From Candidatus Latescibacterota bacterium (GTDB taxonomy: Bacteria > Latescibacterota > UBA2968 > UBA8231): a DNA stretch of 64,000 bases. The stretch covers positions 26,461-90,460 of the forward strand of contig JAJDUT010000110.1 of the NCBI GenBank assembly GCA_022826515.1, written 5' to 3'. The stretch's first letter is position 1. Each line of letters starts with the position of its first letter. The notes beneath the pieces were generated by a model. It had not been told where the DNA came from and made no database searches. It saw nothing but the letters and a program-made list of their open reading frames with translations. Shown one piece after another: positions 42,539 through 52,219 of the stretch. The position numbers and the translations under genes were made by a program.

Positions 42539-43669
42539 TTAAAAGTACGTCATTAGCTTGTCCCACAGCCCCATGCGGCCAATGCTCTTCTCGGCGTGGA
42601 TGGGCACCACGGCCAGCAAGCTGTCGCCCAGCGAGACCCGCAGCTTGCCCAGTTCAGTTCCGGCCGCGACCGGGGCTGGCAATTCCTCGGGCAATTCTAA
42701 GTGGCGGACGAGTTGTTCCTGCTGTTCGGAGGTGAGTACGGCGACTATGGTGTCTTGGGCTAGGACGCCCACTTCTGGCTCTATGCCCCAATTGAGCGCG
42801 ACCTTGCCCATTCGCTCGCCACTTTCGACGATGGGCACACGCGAGAAATTTTCAAAGCCCCAAGTTAGCAGGCGGCGAGTTTCCCGGCTGCGGACGCTAG
42901 AAGAGGAGGCTCCCAAGATCACCGAGATTAGGCGCATATCGCGGCGCATGGCTGTGGAAACGAGGCAGGAGCCGGCGCGCCGCGTATAGCCGGTTTTTAG
43001 CCCATCAAGCCCTCGGAACCGCCCCAGTAGCTTGTTGGTGGCGCGAAGCGTGAACTTGCCGTTGCGGAAGGGCTTGCGGCGAGTAGATGACCATTGCAGG
43101 GCCTCCGGGTGGGCCGAGATGAGCTCGCGGGCGACTTTAGAGAGATCGTGGGCCGTGCTTAGATTGCCCTTGCCGCGTGGCGTGTTGTCGAGGCCGTGGA
43201 CATTGACAACACGGGTGTTGTGCATCCCGAGGCTTTGGGCGCGTTCGTTCATTAGTCTGACAAAGCCGGTGGTCGAGCCGCTGACGTGCTCGGCAATGGC
43301 GACGCAAGCATCGTTGGCCGAGGCAATGGCCGCAGCCTCCATCAGTTCCCGCAGGGTAAAGACTTCACCTCGCTTCAAGAAAACCTGAGAGCCGCCGGTG
43401 CGCGCCGCACGACGGGAGACCCAGACCGAGTCTTCTAGCGAGATTTTGCCGGCTTTGACCATTTCCAAGACCACTAGTTCGAGCACCAGCTTTTGGGTGC
43501 TAGCGGGCGAGCGCCGCCTATCGGGGTGATGGGCAAAAAGGACGGTGCCGCTCTCGGCTTCGAGCAAGAGGGCAGCGGCATACGGGGGCTTCGGGCCGGG
43601 GTCGAATTCGGCAGCTTGAAGCGGTACCCAGAGCAAACATACGACAACGCACAGCGAACGAATGTACAT
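42539..43669 (-). CDS. dacA: D-alanyl-D-alanine carboxypeptidase (PBP5 type)
   Basis: A 376-residue exported serine peptidase that trims pentapeptides in peptidoglycan. The signal peptide is YIRSLCVVVCLLWVPLQAA. The active-site motifs are SPASTQKLVLE (SxxK, near 55), SANDA (SxN, near 112) and LKTGYTRRAG (KTG, near 220). A PBP5_C-like beta domain occupies ~285-365. ATG 43669 gives a compact signal peptide; a TTG five codons upstream is possible. It converges with rlmH, the stops being 6 nt apart. Confidence 0.92.
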   Translation of the reverse strand: MYIRSLCVVVCLLWVPLQAAEFDPGPKPPYAAALLLEAESGTVLFAHHPDRRRSPASTQKLVLELVVLEMVKAGKISLEDSVWVSRRAARTGGSQVFLKRGEVFTLRELMEAAAIASANDACVAIAEHVSGSTTGFVRLMNERAQSLGMHNTRVVNVHGLDNTPRGKGNLSTAHDLSKVARELISAHPEALQWSSTRRKPFRNGKFTLRATNKLLGRFRGLDGLKTGYTRRAGSCLVSTAMRRDMRLISVILGASSSSVRSRETRRLLTWGFENFSRVPIVESGERMGKVALNWGIEPEVGVLAQDTIVAVLTSEQQEQLVRHLELPEELPAPVAAGTELGKLRVSLGDSLLAVVPIHAEKSIGRMGLWDKLMTYF

Positions 43670-43863
43670 TATTTTCTCGCTCAAAAAGCTAATAGGAATT
43701 ATCGGGGGATGAGTCTAAATGTAATAATTAAGGCACGTTAGGTCAATCGAGATCTTGTATCACCGAGGCGAATAAAGAGAGGGACGGCATTCCACTCTTC
43801 TGGCCAACGGGTGTTTCCTTACGAGGACCAGCAGCGTAACTTTAGCGCTAGAAAGGACGACCT

Positions 43864-44847
43864 ATGACTACGGCAACCATACCTCAACTCACGTATAGCG
43901 GCAAGCTGATCGCCATGGATAAGGTGGGCGAACTCCGCCGCTCGGATGATGTAATTAACGATCGCGACGCGCTCTGGGCGCGGATGGAAGAAGATGGATA
44001 TTTGTTTTTGCCGGAGTATTTGGATCGGCGAGAGGTGTTGGCGGCGCGGGCCGAATTGTGCGATCGCCTCTTCAAGGCTGGGGTGCTAGACCCAGCGCGA
44101 CCGCCGATGGAAGGCGTAGTGGCCACCGGCGAGACGATCAATCCGGCGGCCACCGGCCCTTTTATGCCCGTTTTAGCGCGCAACAACCCGCCGCTGGACA
44201 AGGTCCTCTACGATGGCCCGATGATGAAATTTTACGAGTTCTTCTTAGGCGGCCCGGTTAGGCATTACGACTACACTTGGTTCCGCGCCAAGCAGCCGGG
44301 CACCAACACGGCGACGACCCCGCATTATGACATCGTTTATATGGGCCGCGGGACCAAGGCGCTCTACACGTCGTGGACGCCCTTCAGCGACGTGCCCTAC
44401 GAGATGGGCGGGCTGATGGTGTTGGAGGGGTCGCACAAGAACGAGGCCCTGAAACAAGGCTACGGCCAAACCGACGTGGATGCGTTTTGCGAAAACGACG
44501 GCCCTACCGTGCGCCAAATCGTCGAGTCCGCGCAAGAGCAAGGCCGCGAATTGACACGCGAAGAACGCGAACAAATTCGCTGGAACTCGTCCGGGGCCTA
44601 CTCGCACGACGCGATTGCCGTGCGCGAAGAGCTACAGGGCCGCTGGCTGACGGCCGAGTACCAGATGGGAGATTTGCTGGTCTTCTGCATGTACCTGTTG
44701 CACGCTAGCTCAGATAACCAGACGGACTGCATCCGCCTGTCTTCCGATACGCGCTACCAGCGTTCCCACGAGCCAATAGACGACCGCTGGATCGGCGACG
44801 ACCCACCCGCGCACGGCATCCGCGCCAAGCGGGGCATGGTATGCTAA
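43864..44847 (+). CDS. Phytanoyl-CoA dioxygenase-family protein
   Basis: A 327-residue Fe(II)/2-oxoglutarate-dependent oxygenase-like protein. The double-stranded beta-helix has the facial-triad HxD in TTPHYDIVYMGRG near residue 152 and a distal histidine in MYLLHASSDN near 279, followed by an arginine-containing strand (CIRLSSDTRYQ). MGGLMVLEGSHKNEALKQGY near 180 is typical of the PhyH family. The true substrate is unknown; PhyH paralogues are abundant in Latescibacteria-like and marine genomes. An AAAGGA site precedes ATG 43864. It converges stop-to-stop with algH. Confidence 0.85.
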   Translation: MTTATIPQLTYSGKLIAMDKVGELRRSDDVINDRDALWARMEEDGYLFLPEYLDRREVLAARAELCDRLFKAGVLDPARPPMEGVVATGETINPAATGPFMPVLARNNPPLDKVLYDGPMMKFYEFFLGGPVRHYDYTWFRAKQPGTNTATTPHYDIVYMGRGTKALYTSWTPFSDVPYEMGGLMVLEGSHKNEALKQGYGQTDVDAFCENDGPTVRQIVESAQEQGRELTREEREQIRWNSSGAYSHDAIAVREELQGRWLTAEYQMGDLLVFCMYLLHASSDNQTDCIRLSSDTRYQRSHEPIDDRWIGDDPPAHGIRAKRGMVC

Positions 44848-45438
44848 TTAGTTGACGGACGGGTCTTGGGGGAACACCGAGATGGGGCGATACTTGCCCC
44901 CCAAGGAATGCAGCACGGTTTGCCACATGGTCTCGGGCGTGGACGCGAGGACTAGCTCGGGTTCGCCTGGGGCCAAAAACCAAGTGCCAGCACTAATCTC
45001 GGATTCGAGTTGGCCCGGCTCCCAGCCGGCATAGCCTAAGTAGAACCGCAGCCGTGGCGCGGCGGGTTGGAGGATATCGGCCTCAGCGTACTTGGTATCG
45101 AGGTCGCCACCCAAATAGAGGCCATCGAGAATTTGCGTCCCCCCTTCGACTAAGCCGTCGAGTCGGTGCAAAAAGAAAAGATAGCGCTGATGCACCGGCC
45201 CCCCCTGATAGAATATCCGCCCCAACTCTGCACACGCATCTTCGCCGCCTGCGAGTTGTTGCAGGGAATCAGCCGCATAGCGCTGGATCCGCTTGCCGAG
45301 GGGCTGGTTGATCACCAAGCCCATCGTGATGTCTGTTTCGCTATAGTGGGTAATGAGCACGACCGCGCGGTCGAAGTCGAGCGCGTCGAGTGCGGGCGTG
45401 GCGACCAACAGGGTGCCGGTTTGGAGCGGTGCAGGCAT
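44848..45438 (-). CDS. algH: YqgE/AlgH family protein
   Basis: A 196-residue protein beginning PAPLQTGTLLVATPALD. TMGLVINQPLGKRI near 40, IFYQGGPVHQRYLFFLH near 73 and FYLGYAGWEPGQLESEI near 130 are the conserved UPF0301 blocks. The biochemical role is unsettled; it has been linked to regulation of alginate genes in Pseudomonas. ATG 45438 is the standard start of the family. It lies 68 nt beyond the end of the DUF1343 gene on the same strand. Confidence 0.9.
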   Translation of the reverse strand: MPAPLQTGTLLVATPALDALDFDRAVVLITHYSETDITMGLVINQPLGKRIQRYAADSLQQLAGGEDACAELGRIFYQGGPVHQRYLFFLHRLDGLVEGGTQILDGLYLGGDLDTKYAEADILQPAAPRLRFYLGYAGWEPGQLESEISAGTWFLAPGEPELVLASTPETMWQTVLHSLGGKYRPISVFPQDPSVN

Positions 45439-45506
45439 GACAGGTATCAGGTGTAGCGAGTGCTGCTGTGAACGATAACAAAGATCGCGCGGCGAAACAA
45501 CCGCGT

Positions 45507-46664
45507 TCAAGAGTACATCAAGTAGCGGCGGCGAATAGCGTCAAAGGCTTGGCACGCCTCGGCCCAAACGGCCTGTAGCTCGGAAACTTCTGCGCCCGCG
45601 TCGAGTACGCCGCGGATCTGGTCGGTGCCAGCGAGGCGGTCGAAGTTGTGGATGCCACCGGTCGGCACGCGCCAGGCGAATTCGCGCGGATAGAGCCGCC
45701 GCACGGCCGCGAGCGCCTCAAAGCCAACGCCGACCGGCTCAAAAGCTGGGCGATCGAGGACGTGAACTTGGACGCCTTCGCAGGTTTCGCCCGCGTACTT
45801 GCTGGCCGTCGGCTGGAAAAACACCGGGCGGAAGCCCACCCCGGGCAGCGCGCGGCTGTTGAGCGCGTCGGCTAGGCGCGCCCCGTCGATAAACGGCGCG
45901 CCAAACTGCTCAAAAGGCTTGGCCGTTCCCCGTCCCTCAGACACATTGGTCCCCTCAAAGAAGCAGGTTCCCGGATAGATCACCGCCGTCTCCGGGCTGG
46001 GCATGTTGGGCGACGGCGGCACCCACGGCAGGCCGGTGTCCTCCCAGTAAAAGGAGCGTTGCCAGCCCTCCATGGCGACGACGTGCAGGTCCGCGCCGAT
46101 TCCGTATTCCTCGTTGAAGAGCCGAGCGAGTTCGCCGATGGTCAGGCCGTAGCGCACTGGAATTGGGTACTGCCCGACGAAAGAGGCAAACGCCGGGTCG
46201 AGACAATTCCCAGCAATGGCTTGGCCGCCAATGGGGTTGGGACGGTCGAGGACGAGAAAGGGGATACCCGCTTGAGCGCAGGCGGCCATGCTCAGGCTCA
46301 TGGTGTAGAGATAGGTGTAAAAGCGTGCGCCCACGTCTTGGATGTCAAAGAGCATCAACTCAACGTCGGCGAGCATGGCGGCATCTGGTGCGCACACTTG
46401 GCCGTAGAGGCTATAGGTTGGCACGCCGGTGCGTTCATCGGTAGAATGGGCGATGTGCTCGCCGTCCTGCGCGGCACCGCGAATTCCGTGCTCCGGCCCG
46501 TACAAGGCGACGAGCGTACAGAGATCGGATTGGTGTAGCCGGTCGGCGGTGGATTGTAGGTGCGCATCGACACCGGAGTGATTGGTAATCAGGCCGACGC
46601 GTCTGCCGCGGATCAGGTCGGCTTGTACAAGCAGGCGTTCGCAGCCGAGGACAACGCGACTCAT
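45507..46664 (-). CDS. DUF1343 / NamZ-like exo-beta-N-acetylmuramidase
   Basis: A 385-residue protein. GRRVGLITNHSGVDAHLQST near 20, LYGPEHGIRGAAQDGEHI near 54, LMLFDIQDVGARFYTYLYTM near 106 and VLDRPNPIGG near 142 are the family hallmarks. Bacillus NamZ removes terminal MurNAc from peptidoglycan fragments. No signal peptide is visible, so it may act on imported muropeptides, consistent with mpl recycling. ATG 46664 overlaps the glycosyltransferase stop as ATGA. Confidence 0.88.
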   Translation of the reverse strand: MSRVVLGCERLLVQADLIRGRRVGLITNHSGVDAHLQSTADRLHQSDLCTLVALYGPEHGIRGAAQDGEHIAHSTDERTGVPTYSLYGQVCAPDAAMLADVELMLFDIQDVGARFYTYLYTMSLSMAACAQAGIPFLVLDRPNPIGGQAIAGNCLDPAFASFVGQYPIPVRYGLTIGELARLFNEEYGIGADLHVVAMEGWQRSFYWEDTGLPWVPPSPNMPSPETAVIYPGTCFFEGTNVSEGRGTAKPFEQFGAPFIDGARLADALNSRALPGVGFRPVFFQPTASKYAGETCEGVQVHVLDRPAFEPVGVGFEALAAVRRLYPREFAWRVPTGGIHNFDRLAGTDQIRGVLDAGAEVSELQAVWAEACQAFDAIRRRYLMYS

Positions 46665-47689
46665 GGCTCGGGTACGAGTGCGGAGGCGTGCTGGACGCGG
46701 CGAGCAAAGTACTGGTAGAGGATGCTGCCCGCATAGACGCCGTCCTGCGCGACGGATGCGCAGCGGACGGCTTGGCTTTGGCGGCGGCGGCGATAGATGT
46801 TGCGCGGATGCACAAGGCACCAAAGCAAGGCCGCACAAGGAGCCAAGGCACTGGACCACTGGCCTCGGCGAAGGTAGTAGAGCACGGCCAACACTTCCAA
46901 CCACAGGCGCAAGGGCAGCAGCCACAGCAAACGGCGCAGCCCCGCGTTTTTGCACAGCGTGATGAGGCTGTTGCGGTGGTTGAAGTACGTCTTGCGGAAG
47001 GTGGCCGGAGGCTGGGAAAAGCCCGAGTGGTGAAAGACCACAGATTGCGGCACGGCGCGAATCTGATAGCCAGCGAGCTGGAGACGCCAGCACAAGTCGA
47101 TTTCCTCAAAGTGCATGAAGTAATCGGGGTCGAAAAACCCGACTTGGCGGGCCGCGGCAACGCGGAGAAAGAGAGCGGCACCGCAAGCCCAAAAGAGCGG
47201 CACGGATGCGTCGTATTGGCCCTCGTCGCGCTCGCAGCGGTCGAAGAGTCGCCCCCGACAAAAGGCGTAGCCCAAAGCGTCGATATAGCCGCCAGCTCCG
47301 CCTCCGTAATCGAAATGCTCAGGTGCGCTGGCCGAGCGCAACTTGGGCTGGCAGGCGGCGATCCGGGGATCGCTGTCGGCCATGGCGACAAGGGGAGCGA
47401 GCCAGTTCGGCTCGACGTGGGTGTCGTCGTTGAGCAGCACGGCGTAGCGAGTGTGGGCGGCCGCCAAGCCGCGATTACAGGCCGCGGCAAACCCGAGATT
47501 GCGCTCGTTGGGCAAGACCTCTAGCGCGGGAAAGGCGGCTTTGGCCCGCTGTAGGCTAGGCGCGTTGCCGCCGTCGTCAACGACGAGCACGCAGACGGGA
47601 TAATCGCTGTGTGCATAGACTGAGGCCACGCAGTCGTAGAGCACGTCTGCGCGGTAGTGCGGAATGACGACGGTGACGGCCTCGGTCAT
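46661..47689 (-). CDS. Family 2 glycosyltransferase (rhamnosyltransferase-like)
   Basis: A 342-residue GT2. VTVVIPHYRADVLYDCVASV starts the GT-A fold, RNLGFAAACNRGLAAA near 63 and the DxD-type LLNDDTHVEPNW near 86 follow, and FDPDYFMHFEEIDLCWRLQL near 190 is the acceptor-site block of WbbL-like enzymes. A C-terminal amphipathic region (LLWLLPLRLWLEVLAVLYYL) may attach it to the membrane. It likely builds a surface polysaccharide. The start has no ribosome site because a repeat array abuts it. It overlaps the NamZ-like gene by 4 nt. Confidence 0.85.
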   Translation of the reverse strand: MTEAVTVVIPHYRADVLYDCVASVYAHSDYPVCVLVVDDGGNAPSLQRAKAAFPALEVLPNERNLGFAAACNRGLAAAHTRYAVLLNDDTHVEPNWLAPLVAMADSDPRIAACQPKLRSASAPEHFDYGGGAGGYIDALGYAFCRGRLFDRCERDEGQYDASVPLFWACGAALFLRVAAARQVGFFDPDYFMHFEEIDLCWRLQLAGYQIRAVPQSVVFHHSGFSQPPATFRKTYFNHRNSLITLCKNAGLRRLLWLLPLRLWLEVLAVLYYLRRGQWSSALAPCAALLWCLVHPRNIYRRRRQSQAVRCASVAQDGVYAGSILYQYFARRVQHASALVPEP

Positions 47690-47692
47690 GGG

Positions 47693-47762
47693 GAATTAAG
47701 AATTAGGAATTAAGAATTAGGAATTAAGAATTAGGAATTAAGAATTAGGAATTGGGAGTTAG
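47693..47762. repeat. 14-bp tandem repeat array between GT2 and GT117 genes
   Basis: Four exact copies of GAATTAAGAATTAG and a degenerate fifth. The unit is two related heptamers. The array is flanked by a 26-bp direct repeat (47666-47691 and 47761-47786, 21 of 26 identical) that contains the GT2 start codon each time. Confidence 0.9.
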
Positions 47763-47780
47763 CGACGGGGACGGCTTTGG

Positions 47781-50351
47781 TCATGGAGAGGTGGATTGGC
47801 GGAGGATGCGCTCGGCCTCGACCAATTCCGGCCGCTCGCCGTATTGCTCTTTGTACTGCTGGAGGATGGCTAGTGCTCCGGCAACATCGCCCTTGGCCTG
47901 TCGGGCGGCGGCCAACTCGTAGTAGGCCTCCCAGCGTTTCGGTGCGAGGGCGATGGCTTGGTAATAGAGGGGCTCGGCGCGGTCGTAGGCCGAGTAGGGT
48001 TCTTGGATCAGCACCCCGGTCAGCGCAATGATATTGTCGTAGGTGGCGGCTGGCTCAACACCGACGCGCTCGATGAGGAACAGCACGGCGTCGTGGATGT
48101 GATCGATTGCGATGTCGTGTTGGCCGAGGGTGCTGAAGTAATCGGCCGCGGCATAGTGGTTCTCCCAACTCATGTAGATGTTGTCGCGTGCCCACTGCAT
48201 GAGTTGCGGCACCTCGGCGGTGCGCCCCTGCTCCTCGTAGCTGCGGGCCAATTGCAAGACGCAAGCCCAGTAATTGCCCAAGAGGCGCTCGGAGTTTTCG
48301 TCTTTGTATAAAGATGGATCGGTGAGGCCGCGGAAGCGGTAGTTTTCGAGCAGATTGCGCTCTAGGGCCGCGTCATCGACGCCGTCTGTAGGCTCGGGTG
48401 AGACTTTTACGCTCATGCCGACCATAGTCAGATAGGGGTCGAGGTTGAGCAGGTTACTGGTGGGAACGGTGATGGCAAAGTGGATGGGTTTTTTCCACTC
48501 GTTCCAGGCCAGAATTTTGATGACCATGACGTCTTGGACGCGGAGAATCGGGTACTCGGGCGGAGCGCTCACTTCCACGTCGATTCCCAGTTTCTTTAGC
48601 TCCGGCGGCACCTTGGGCTCGGGCCAGTAGCGCTTGTAGAAATCGACCATCTGCGTGTCGGTGAGCACGGAGTCGATGAAGTCGTCGGTGTAGCGGATGT
48701 CGATGCGCGGCTCGCGGTCGCGCAGTTGCTTGATGTACCAGTTGGTGTTCAACAGGCTCAAGTTGACCACCCGCACATCGCGCCGCAATCCTTCTACTTC
48801 TTGCAAAAACCACAGTGGGAAGGTGTCGTTGTCCCCGTTGGTGAATAGGATGGAGCCTTCGTCGCAACTAGCCAGCATGTTGTACGCGTAGTCATAGGCG
48901 ATATAGTCGCCCGTGCGGTCTTCCACGTGATAGAGCCGCGCCGCCACCCCGGCCGGCAGCAACAACCCAGCCGCGGCCACCGCTAGCACGACCGCCCGAT
49001 ATTTCCCCCACTGCTGCCGCACCGCCTCGACCACGCCCAGCCAGCCCAATCCGATCCACAGCGCGAACGCCAAGTACATCCCGCCGAACACGTAGTGTCG
49101 CTCGCGCGGCTGCGGGTCTGGCATGTTCAGGTACAGCGATAGCCCAAACCCCATCACCAAGAACAGCAGCAACACGCCCCCGAACCGCCGCCAGTCCCGC
49201 CGCCCGTGCCACCACAGCCCCCACAGCCCCAACCCGTACGGCACCAGCGAAATGGACACTGGATCCGGTATATTTATGGTGGCCTTGCGGAACACCTCGA
49301 CCCGCTCCAACAGCGGAAAGGGAAACTGCTGAAAGAAATACTTCATCTGCTGGTCCCAAAACTGATAGGTGCGGCTCGCCCGCGCTGTCAGCATGGTAGT
49401 AAGCATGCTCTCAGTGCCGTATTGCTCGCGGTTGAGGAACTTGAGAAACGCCACCCAAGTCTCTGGATCGTTCTCGTCGATAGCCGGATTCAGGCCCGAG
49501 CGAATGTACAGTGCGCCATACGTAGAATAGCCCAGCGCGAACAGCACGAGGACGCCTAGCAGGAGGATGAACAGCCGCCGGTCTTGGCCGTACAGATACG
49601 CTAACAGCCCCGCCAGCCCCAACACCATCACCCCATTCGAGCCAGCCCCCGGCCCCAATATCACCAACCCCAGCCCACTGACCACGCCCCAGCCGACCAG
49701 CAGCACGATCAGCCGCCGCAGTTCGCGGTCGGCAAACCACGCCAGCAGCATAAGCGATGGAATCGTCAACAGGCACAACAGGTGCACGCCGCCGCCGAGG
49801 CCAAACAAATACGCCAGCGCCAACAGCCAGCGGTCGTTGGCCGCTCCCGCGCCACTGCCTTCCCAGTAGAAAATCAGCCACAGCCCCAGACAGGTGAACA
49901 AGATGGAGTAGCCGTACACCTCGGCTTCGGAGGCATTGTACCACTGGGTGTAGGAGAACGCCAACGTCAGCGCGGCCACAGCCCCACCGGCGAGGACGCC
50001 GATGTCGCGGGCGTCGCCCAGCGGTTGCAGGGGCTGGCCGCCCAGCGCCCGCCGCCCGAGCGCAACGGTCGATAGATAGACGCACCAAATCGCCAGCGCC
50101 GAGGTCAGTGCGGACATGAAGTTGACGCGAATGGCGACTTCGCCGAAGGGAAACAAGGTGAAGACTCGCCCCAACAGCACGTACAACGGAGCGCCCGGCG
50201 GATGGGGTACGCCGAGGATATAGGACGTGGCAATGAACTCGCCGCAGTCCCAAAACGACACGGTCGGCGCGAGGGTCTTCACGTACATCCCCAGCGTCAG
50301 GACGAAAATCCCCACCCCGAAAACCCGGTGGATTACAGCGGAATTAGGCAT
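47781..50351 (-). CDS. GT117-family (DUF2723) protein O-glycosyltransferase-like membrane protein
   Basis: An 856-residue protein. The first ~480 residues hold about 11 membrane helices; the N-terminus has LAPTVSFWDCGEFIATSYIL and GVPHPPGAPLYVLLGRV, the DUF2723 signature. A soluble C-terminal half ends in TPR-like helices (AYDRAEPLYYQAIALAPKRW). DUF2723/GT117 proteins include protein O-mannosyltransferases in Bacteroidetes and TMEM260 in animals. The stop overlaps a vestigial copy of the GT2 start as ATGA. ATG 50351 is used; a TTG two codons upstream is also in frame. Confidence 0.88.
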   Translation of the reverse strand: MPNSAVIHRVFGVGIFVLTLGMYVKTLAPTVSFWDCGEFIATSYILGVPHPPGAPLYVLLGRVFTLFPFGEVAIRVNFMSALTSALAIWCVYLSTVALGRRALGGQPLQPLGDARDIGVLAGGAVAALTLAFSYTQWYNASEAEVYGYSILFTCLGLWLIFYWEGSGAGAANDRWLLALAYLFGLGGGVHLLCLLTIPSLMLLAWFADRELRRLIVLLVGWGVVSGLGLVILGPGAGSNGVMVLGLAGLLAYLYGQDRRLFILLLGVLVLFALGYSTYGALYIRSGLNPAIDENDPETWVAFLKFLNREQYGTESMLTTMLTARASRTYQFWDQQMKYFFQQFPFPLLERVEVFRKATINIPDPVSISLVPYGLGLWGLWWHGRRDWRRFGGVLLLFLVMGFGLSLYLNMPDPQPRERHYVFGGMYLAFALWIGLGWLGVVEAVRQQWGKYRAVVLAVAAAGLLLPAGVAARLYHVEDRTGDYIAYDYAYNMLASCDEGSILFTNGDNDTFPLWFLQEVEGLRRDVRVVNLSLLNTNWYIKQLRDREPRIDIRYTDDFIDSVLTDTQMVDFYKRYWPEPKVPPELKKLGIDVEVSAPPEYPILRVQDVMVIKILAWNEWKKPIHFAITVPTSNLLNLDPYLTMVGMSVKVSPEPTDGVDDAALERNLLENYRFRGLTDPSLYKDENSERLLGNYWACVLQLARSYEEQGRTAEVPQLMQWARDNIYMSWENHYAAADYFSTLGQHDIAIDHIHDAVLFLIERVGVEPAATYDNIIALTGVLIQEPYSAYDRAEPLYYQAIALAPKRWEAYYELAAARQAKGDVAGALAILQQYKEQYGERPELVEAERILRQSTSP

Positions 50352-50390
50352 TGGCAAAGGTCTTAGGTGAATGCGCGGATAAACGATCTA
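50342..50390 (-). repeat. Duplicated 49-bp start-codon leader, copy 1
   Basis: It is identical at 45 of 49 positions to 52210-52258, in the same orientation. Each copy covers the first codons (MPNS) and about 40 nt upstream, here for the GT117 gene. Confidence 0.85.
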
Positions 50391-50452
50391 AACTTTAAAT
50401 ATAAGAAATATAAGATAACGTGAGCTTGGGTTACGCGGCCTGTACTTGGAGT

Positions 50453-52219
50453 TTAGTCTTCCGCCGCGTCGTCTATGGCTTGGTAGGCGACCAGCTCCCA
50501 GCCGTGAAACACCACCGCCAAGCCGATGTGTCGCACTGACGAATGACGGCGGAGCAAGAACGGGTCGGCCAGATAGCCGCGCAACTGCCCTGCGGCCTCC
50601 TGCACCTTGTCCGCCACAACGGATTCGTCAAGCGACTCGCGCCGCTTGAGATACTTGAGTTCGAGCACGTAGCCGAACTGCATGTCGGGATACTGCGCCA
50701 CAAAAGGCTCCAAGTACAAATCCGCATACCCCTTGTTGAGTTCATACTCCGAGTGCAGCAGAAAATACGGGGACAGGCTCAAGTGGGCGGCGACAAAGCC
50801 ATGTACCACCTTCTCGCCGTCCATGTAGTCGCGGATGCCGGTTTGTTCGGCTAAGGCGTCGCGCAAAAAGTCCAAGACTGGCTGCCAAGCGCCGTCGTAG
50901 GCCATCGCTTGAACCAAGCGGAAAAAGGTGTACACATCGACGGAGAACACCCCCACATCATCATACGCATCGCGCAGATAGCCGTACATCAACCGCTTGA
51001 CCGTTTGATTGGGAATGCCGAGCCGGGGCACTCCGTGCGCCACGTCGCGAATGCTGAGCAGGCCGAAGTAATGCAGCAGCGATAGGAAGTTTTCGCGTCG
51101 GTCCAGTCGGTCGAGAGGGAAACTGATTTGGAGGTTACTCTCAGCGGTCTGCTCGCCGATGATGTGGCGCAGCAGGTCGAAGTTGCCGTTGAGTTGGCGG
51201 TTGACCGTTAGCAGGTGGCGCAGCTTGCCGTAGTCGATGCGCACGTTGGTATCGATCAATTCCCGCGGCATCCCTCTGTTCGGGATGGAGTACTTCAAGT
51301 AGTAGAGCACCATATCCGTATTGTATATGTCAACTTCGGCCTCCTCGGAGAACCGATAGCCGTTGTACCACTCGCGCATCACGTCTAGCGCGGCTTCGAC
51401 CTCCTGATTGAACGCGCCGTGATCGCGGTATAGCTCCAGTAGTTGCCACACCTCAGCCTCGGTGAAGCCGAGCATCTGGTCGAATTTTGGTTCCAAGCTG
51501 ATGTTGCTGCCAATGTTGAAGCCGCTGGTGACGTCGTCCATGGTAATCGGCGACACGCCGGTGATGAACAGCCGCTCCAAGCCGCCGCCGCTTCGCCCTG
51601 CTCCGGCCTTGAGCGTGGCAAAGAAATTGCGATAGAAGCCGCCGCCATGGGTGAAGGACTGATAGGCTTCGGCCCCGCGATGCGCCAGCACGGTGTTGGC
51701 AAAGTTGTCGTACTCGTCGATGAGCACATACAGCGGAATGCCGTGATCGCCGGCATACAGGAATAACTCGTTGAGCTGGCCATTGACCGAGCTTGGGGCG
51801 CGGATGTGCTGCTGCGCCGCCTCGGGAAACAAATCCGCATTGCGCTCCAGCGCGTGTCGGACCACCATTTGGCAATACTCTTCAAAGCGTTCCCGCAGGG
51901 TTTCTAAGGTGTCATCGAACGCCGAGAAGTCAAAGCGCAGGATGACGTAGCGATGGCGGTTTTCGGTGGGATGCCGCCTCAAGTGGGTGCCGCCGAAGAC
52001 GGCCTCGAATTCGTCGGCGCGGTTGCGGTCGTAGTAATTGTCCAGCAGGGATACCCAGCAGGATTTGCCAAAGCGACGCGGGCGAATCAGAAAGACGTAG
52101 CGTTCCTCTTCCAGCGCGTGGACAAAGCGCGTCTTATCGACATACAGGCGCTTTTCCAAGCGGATGGCGCGGAAATCAGCCCAGCCATAGGGAATGCGCG
52201 GGTAGGAGGAATTAGGCAT
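50453..52219 (-). CDS. AAA-ATPase-like protein with C-terminal PD-(D/E)XK nuclease domain
   Basis: A 588-residue protein of the AAA-ATPase_like/PDDEXK_9 type. GWADFRAIRLEKRLYVDKT near 15 and the Walker A RPRRFGKSCWVSLLDNYY near 46 are diagnostic. YVLIDEYDNFANTVL near 164 is Walker B. LFITGVSPITMDDVTSGFNI near 217 is a conserved family block. The C-terminus has YADLYLEPF and FGYVLELKYLKR, the nuclease core. These genes are frequent in Bacteroidetes and in mobile or host-interaction loci; their role is unknown. It shares a duplicated leader with the GT117 gene downstream, which suggests insertion into a pre-existing operon. Confidence 0.85.
   Translation of the reverse strand: MPNSSYPRIPYGWADFRAIRLEKRLYVDKTRFVHALEEERYVFLIRPRRFGKSCWVSLLDNYYDRNRADEFEAVFGGTHLRRHPTENRHRYVILRFDFSAFDDTLETLRERFEEYCQMVVRHALERNADLFPEAAQQHIRAPSSVNGQLNELFLYAGDHGIPLYVLIDEYDNFANTVLAHRGAEAYQSFTHGGGFYRNFFATLKAGAGRSGGGLERLFITGVSPITMDDVTSGFNIGSNISLEPKFDQMLGFTEAEVWQLLELYRDHGAFNQEVEAALDVMREWYNGYRFSEEAEVDIYNTDMVLYYLKYSIPNRGMPRELIDTNVRIDYGKLRHLLTVNRQLNGNFDLLRHIIGEQTAESNLQISFPLDRLDRRENFLSLLHYFGLLSIRDVAHGVPRLGIPNQTVKRLMYGYLRDAYDDVGVFSVDVYTFFRLVQAMAYDGAWQPVLDFLRDALAEQTGIRDYMDGEKVVHGFVAAHLSLSPYFLLHSEYELNKGYADLYLEPFVAQYPDMQFGYVLELKYLKRRESLDESVVADKVQEAAGQLRGYLADPFLLRRHSSVRHIGLAVVFHGWELVAYQAIDDAAED

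Noticed and set aside
47693..47762. Possible CRISPR array or replication iterons
   Set aside because: The 14-bp units are contiguous, AT-rich and without unique spacers, and no cas or rep gene is nearby.
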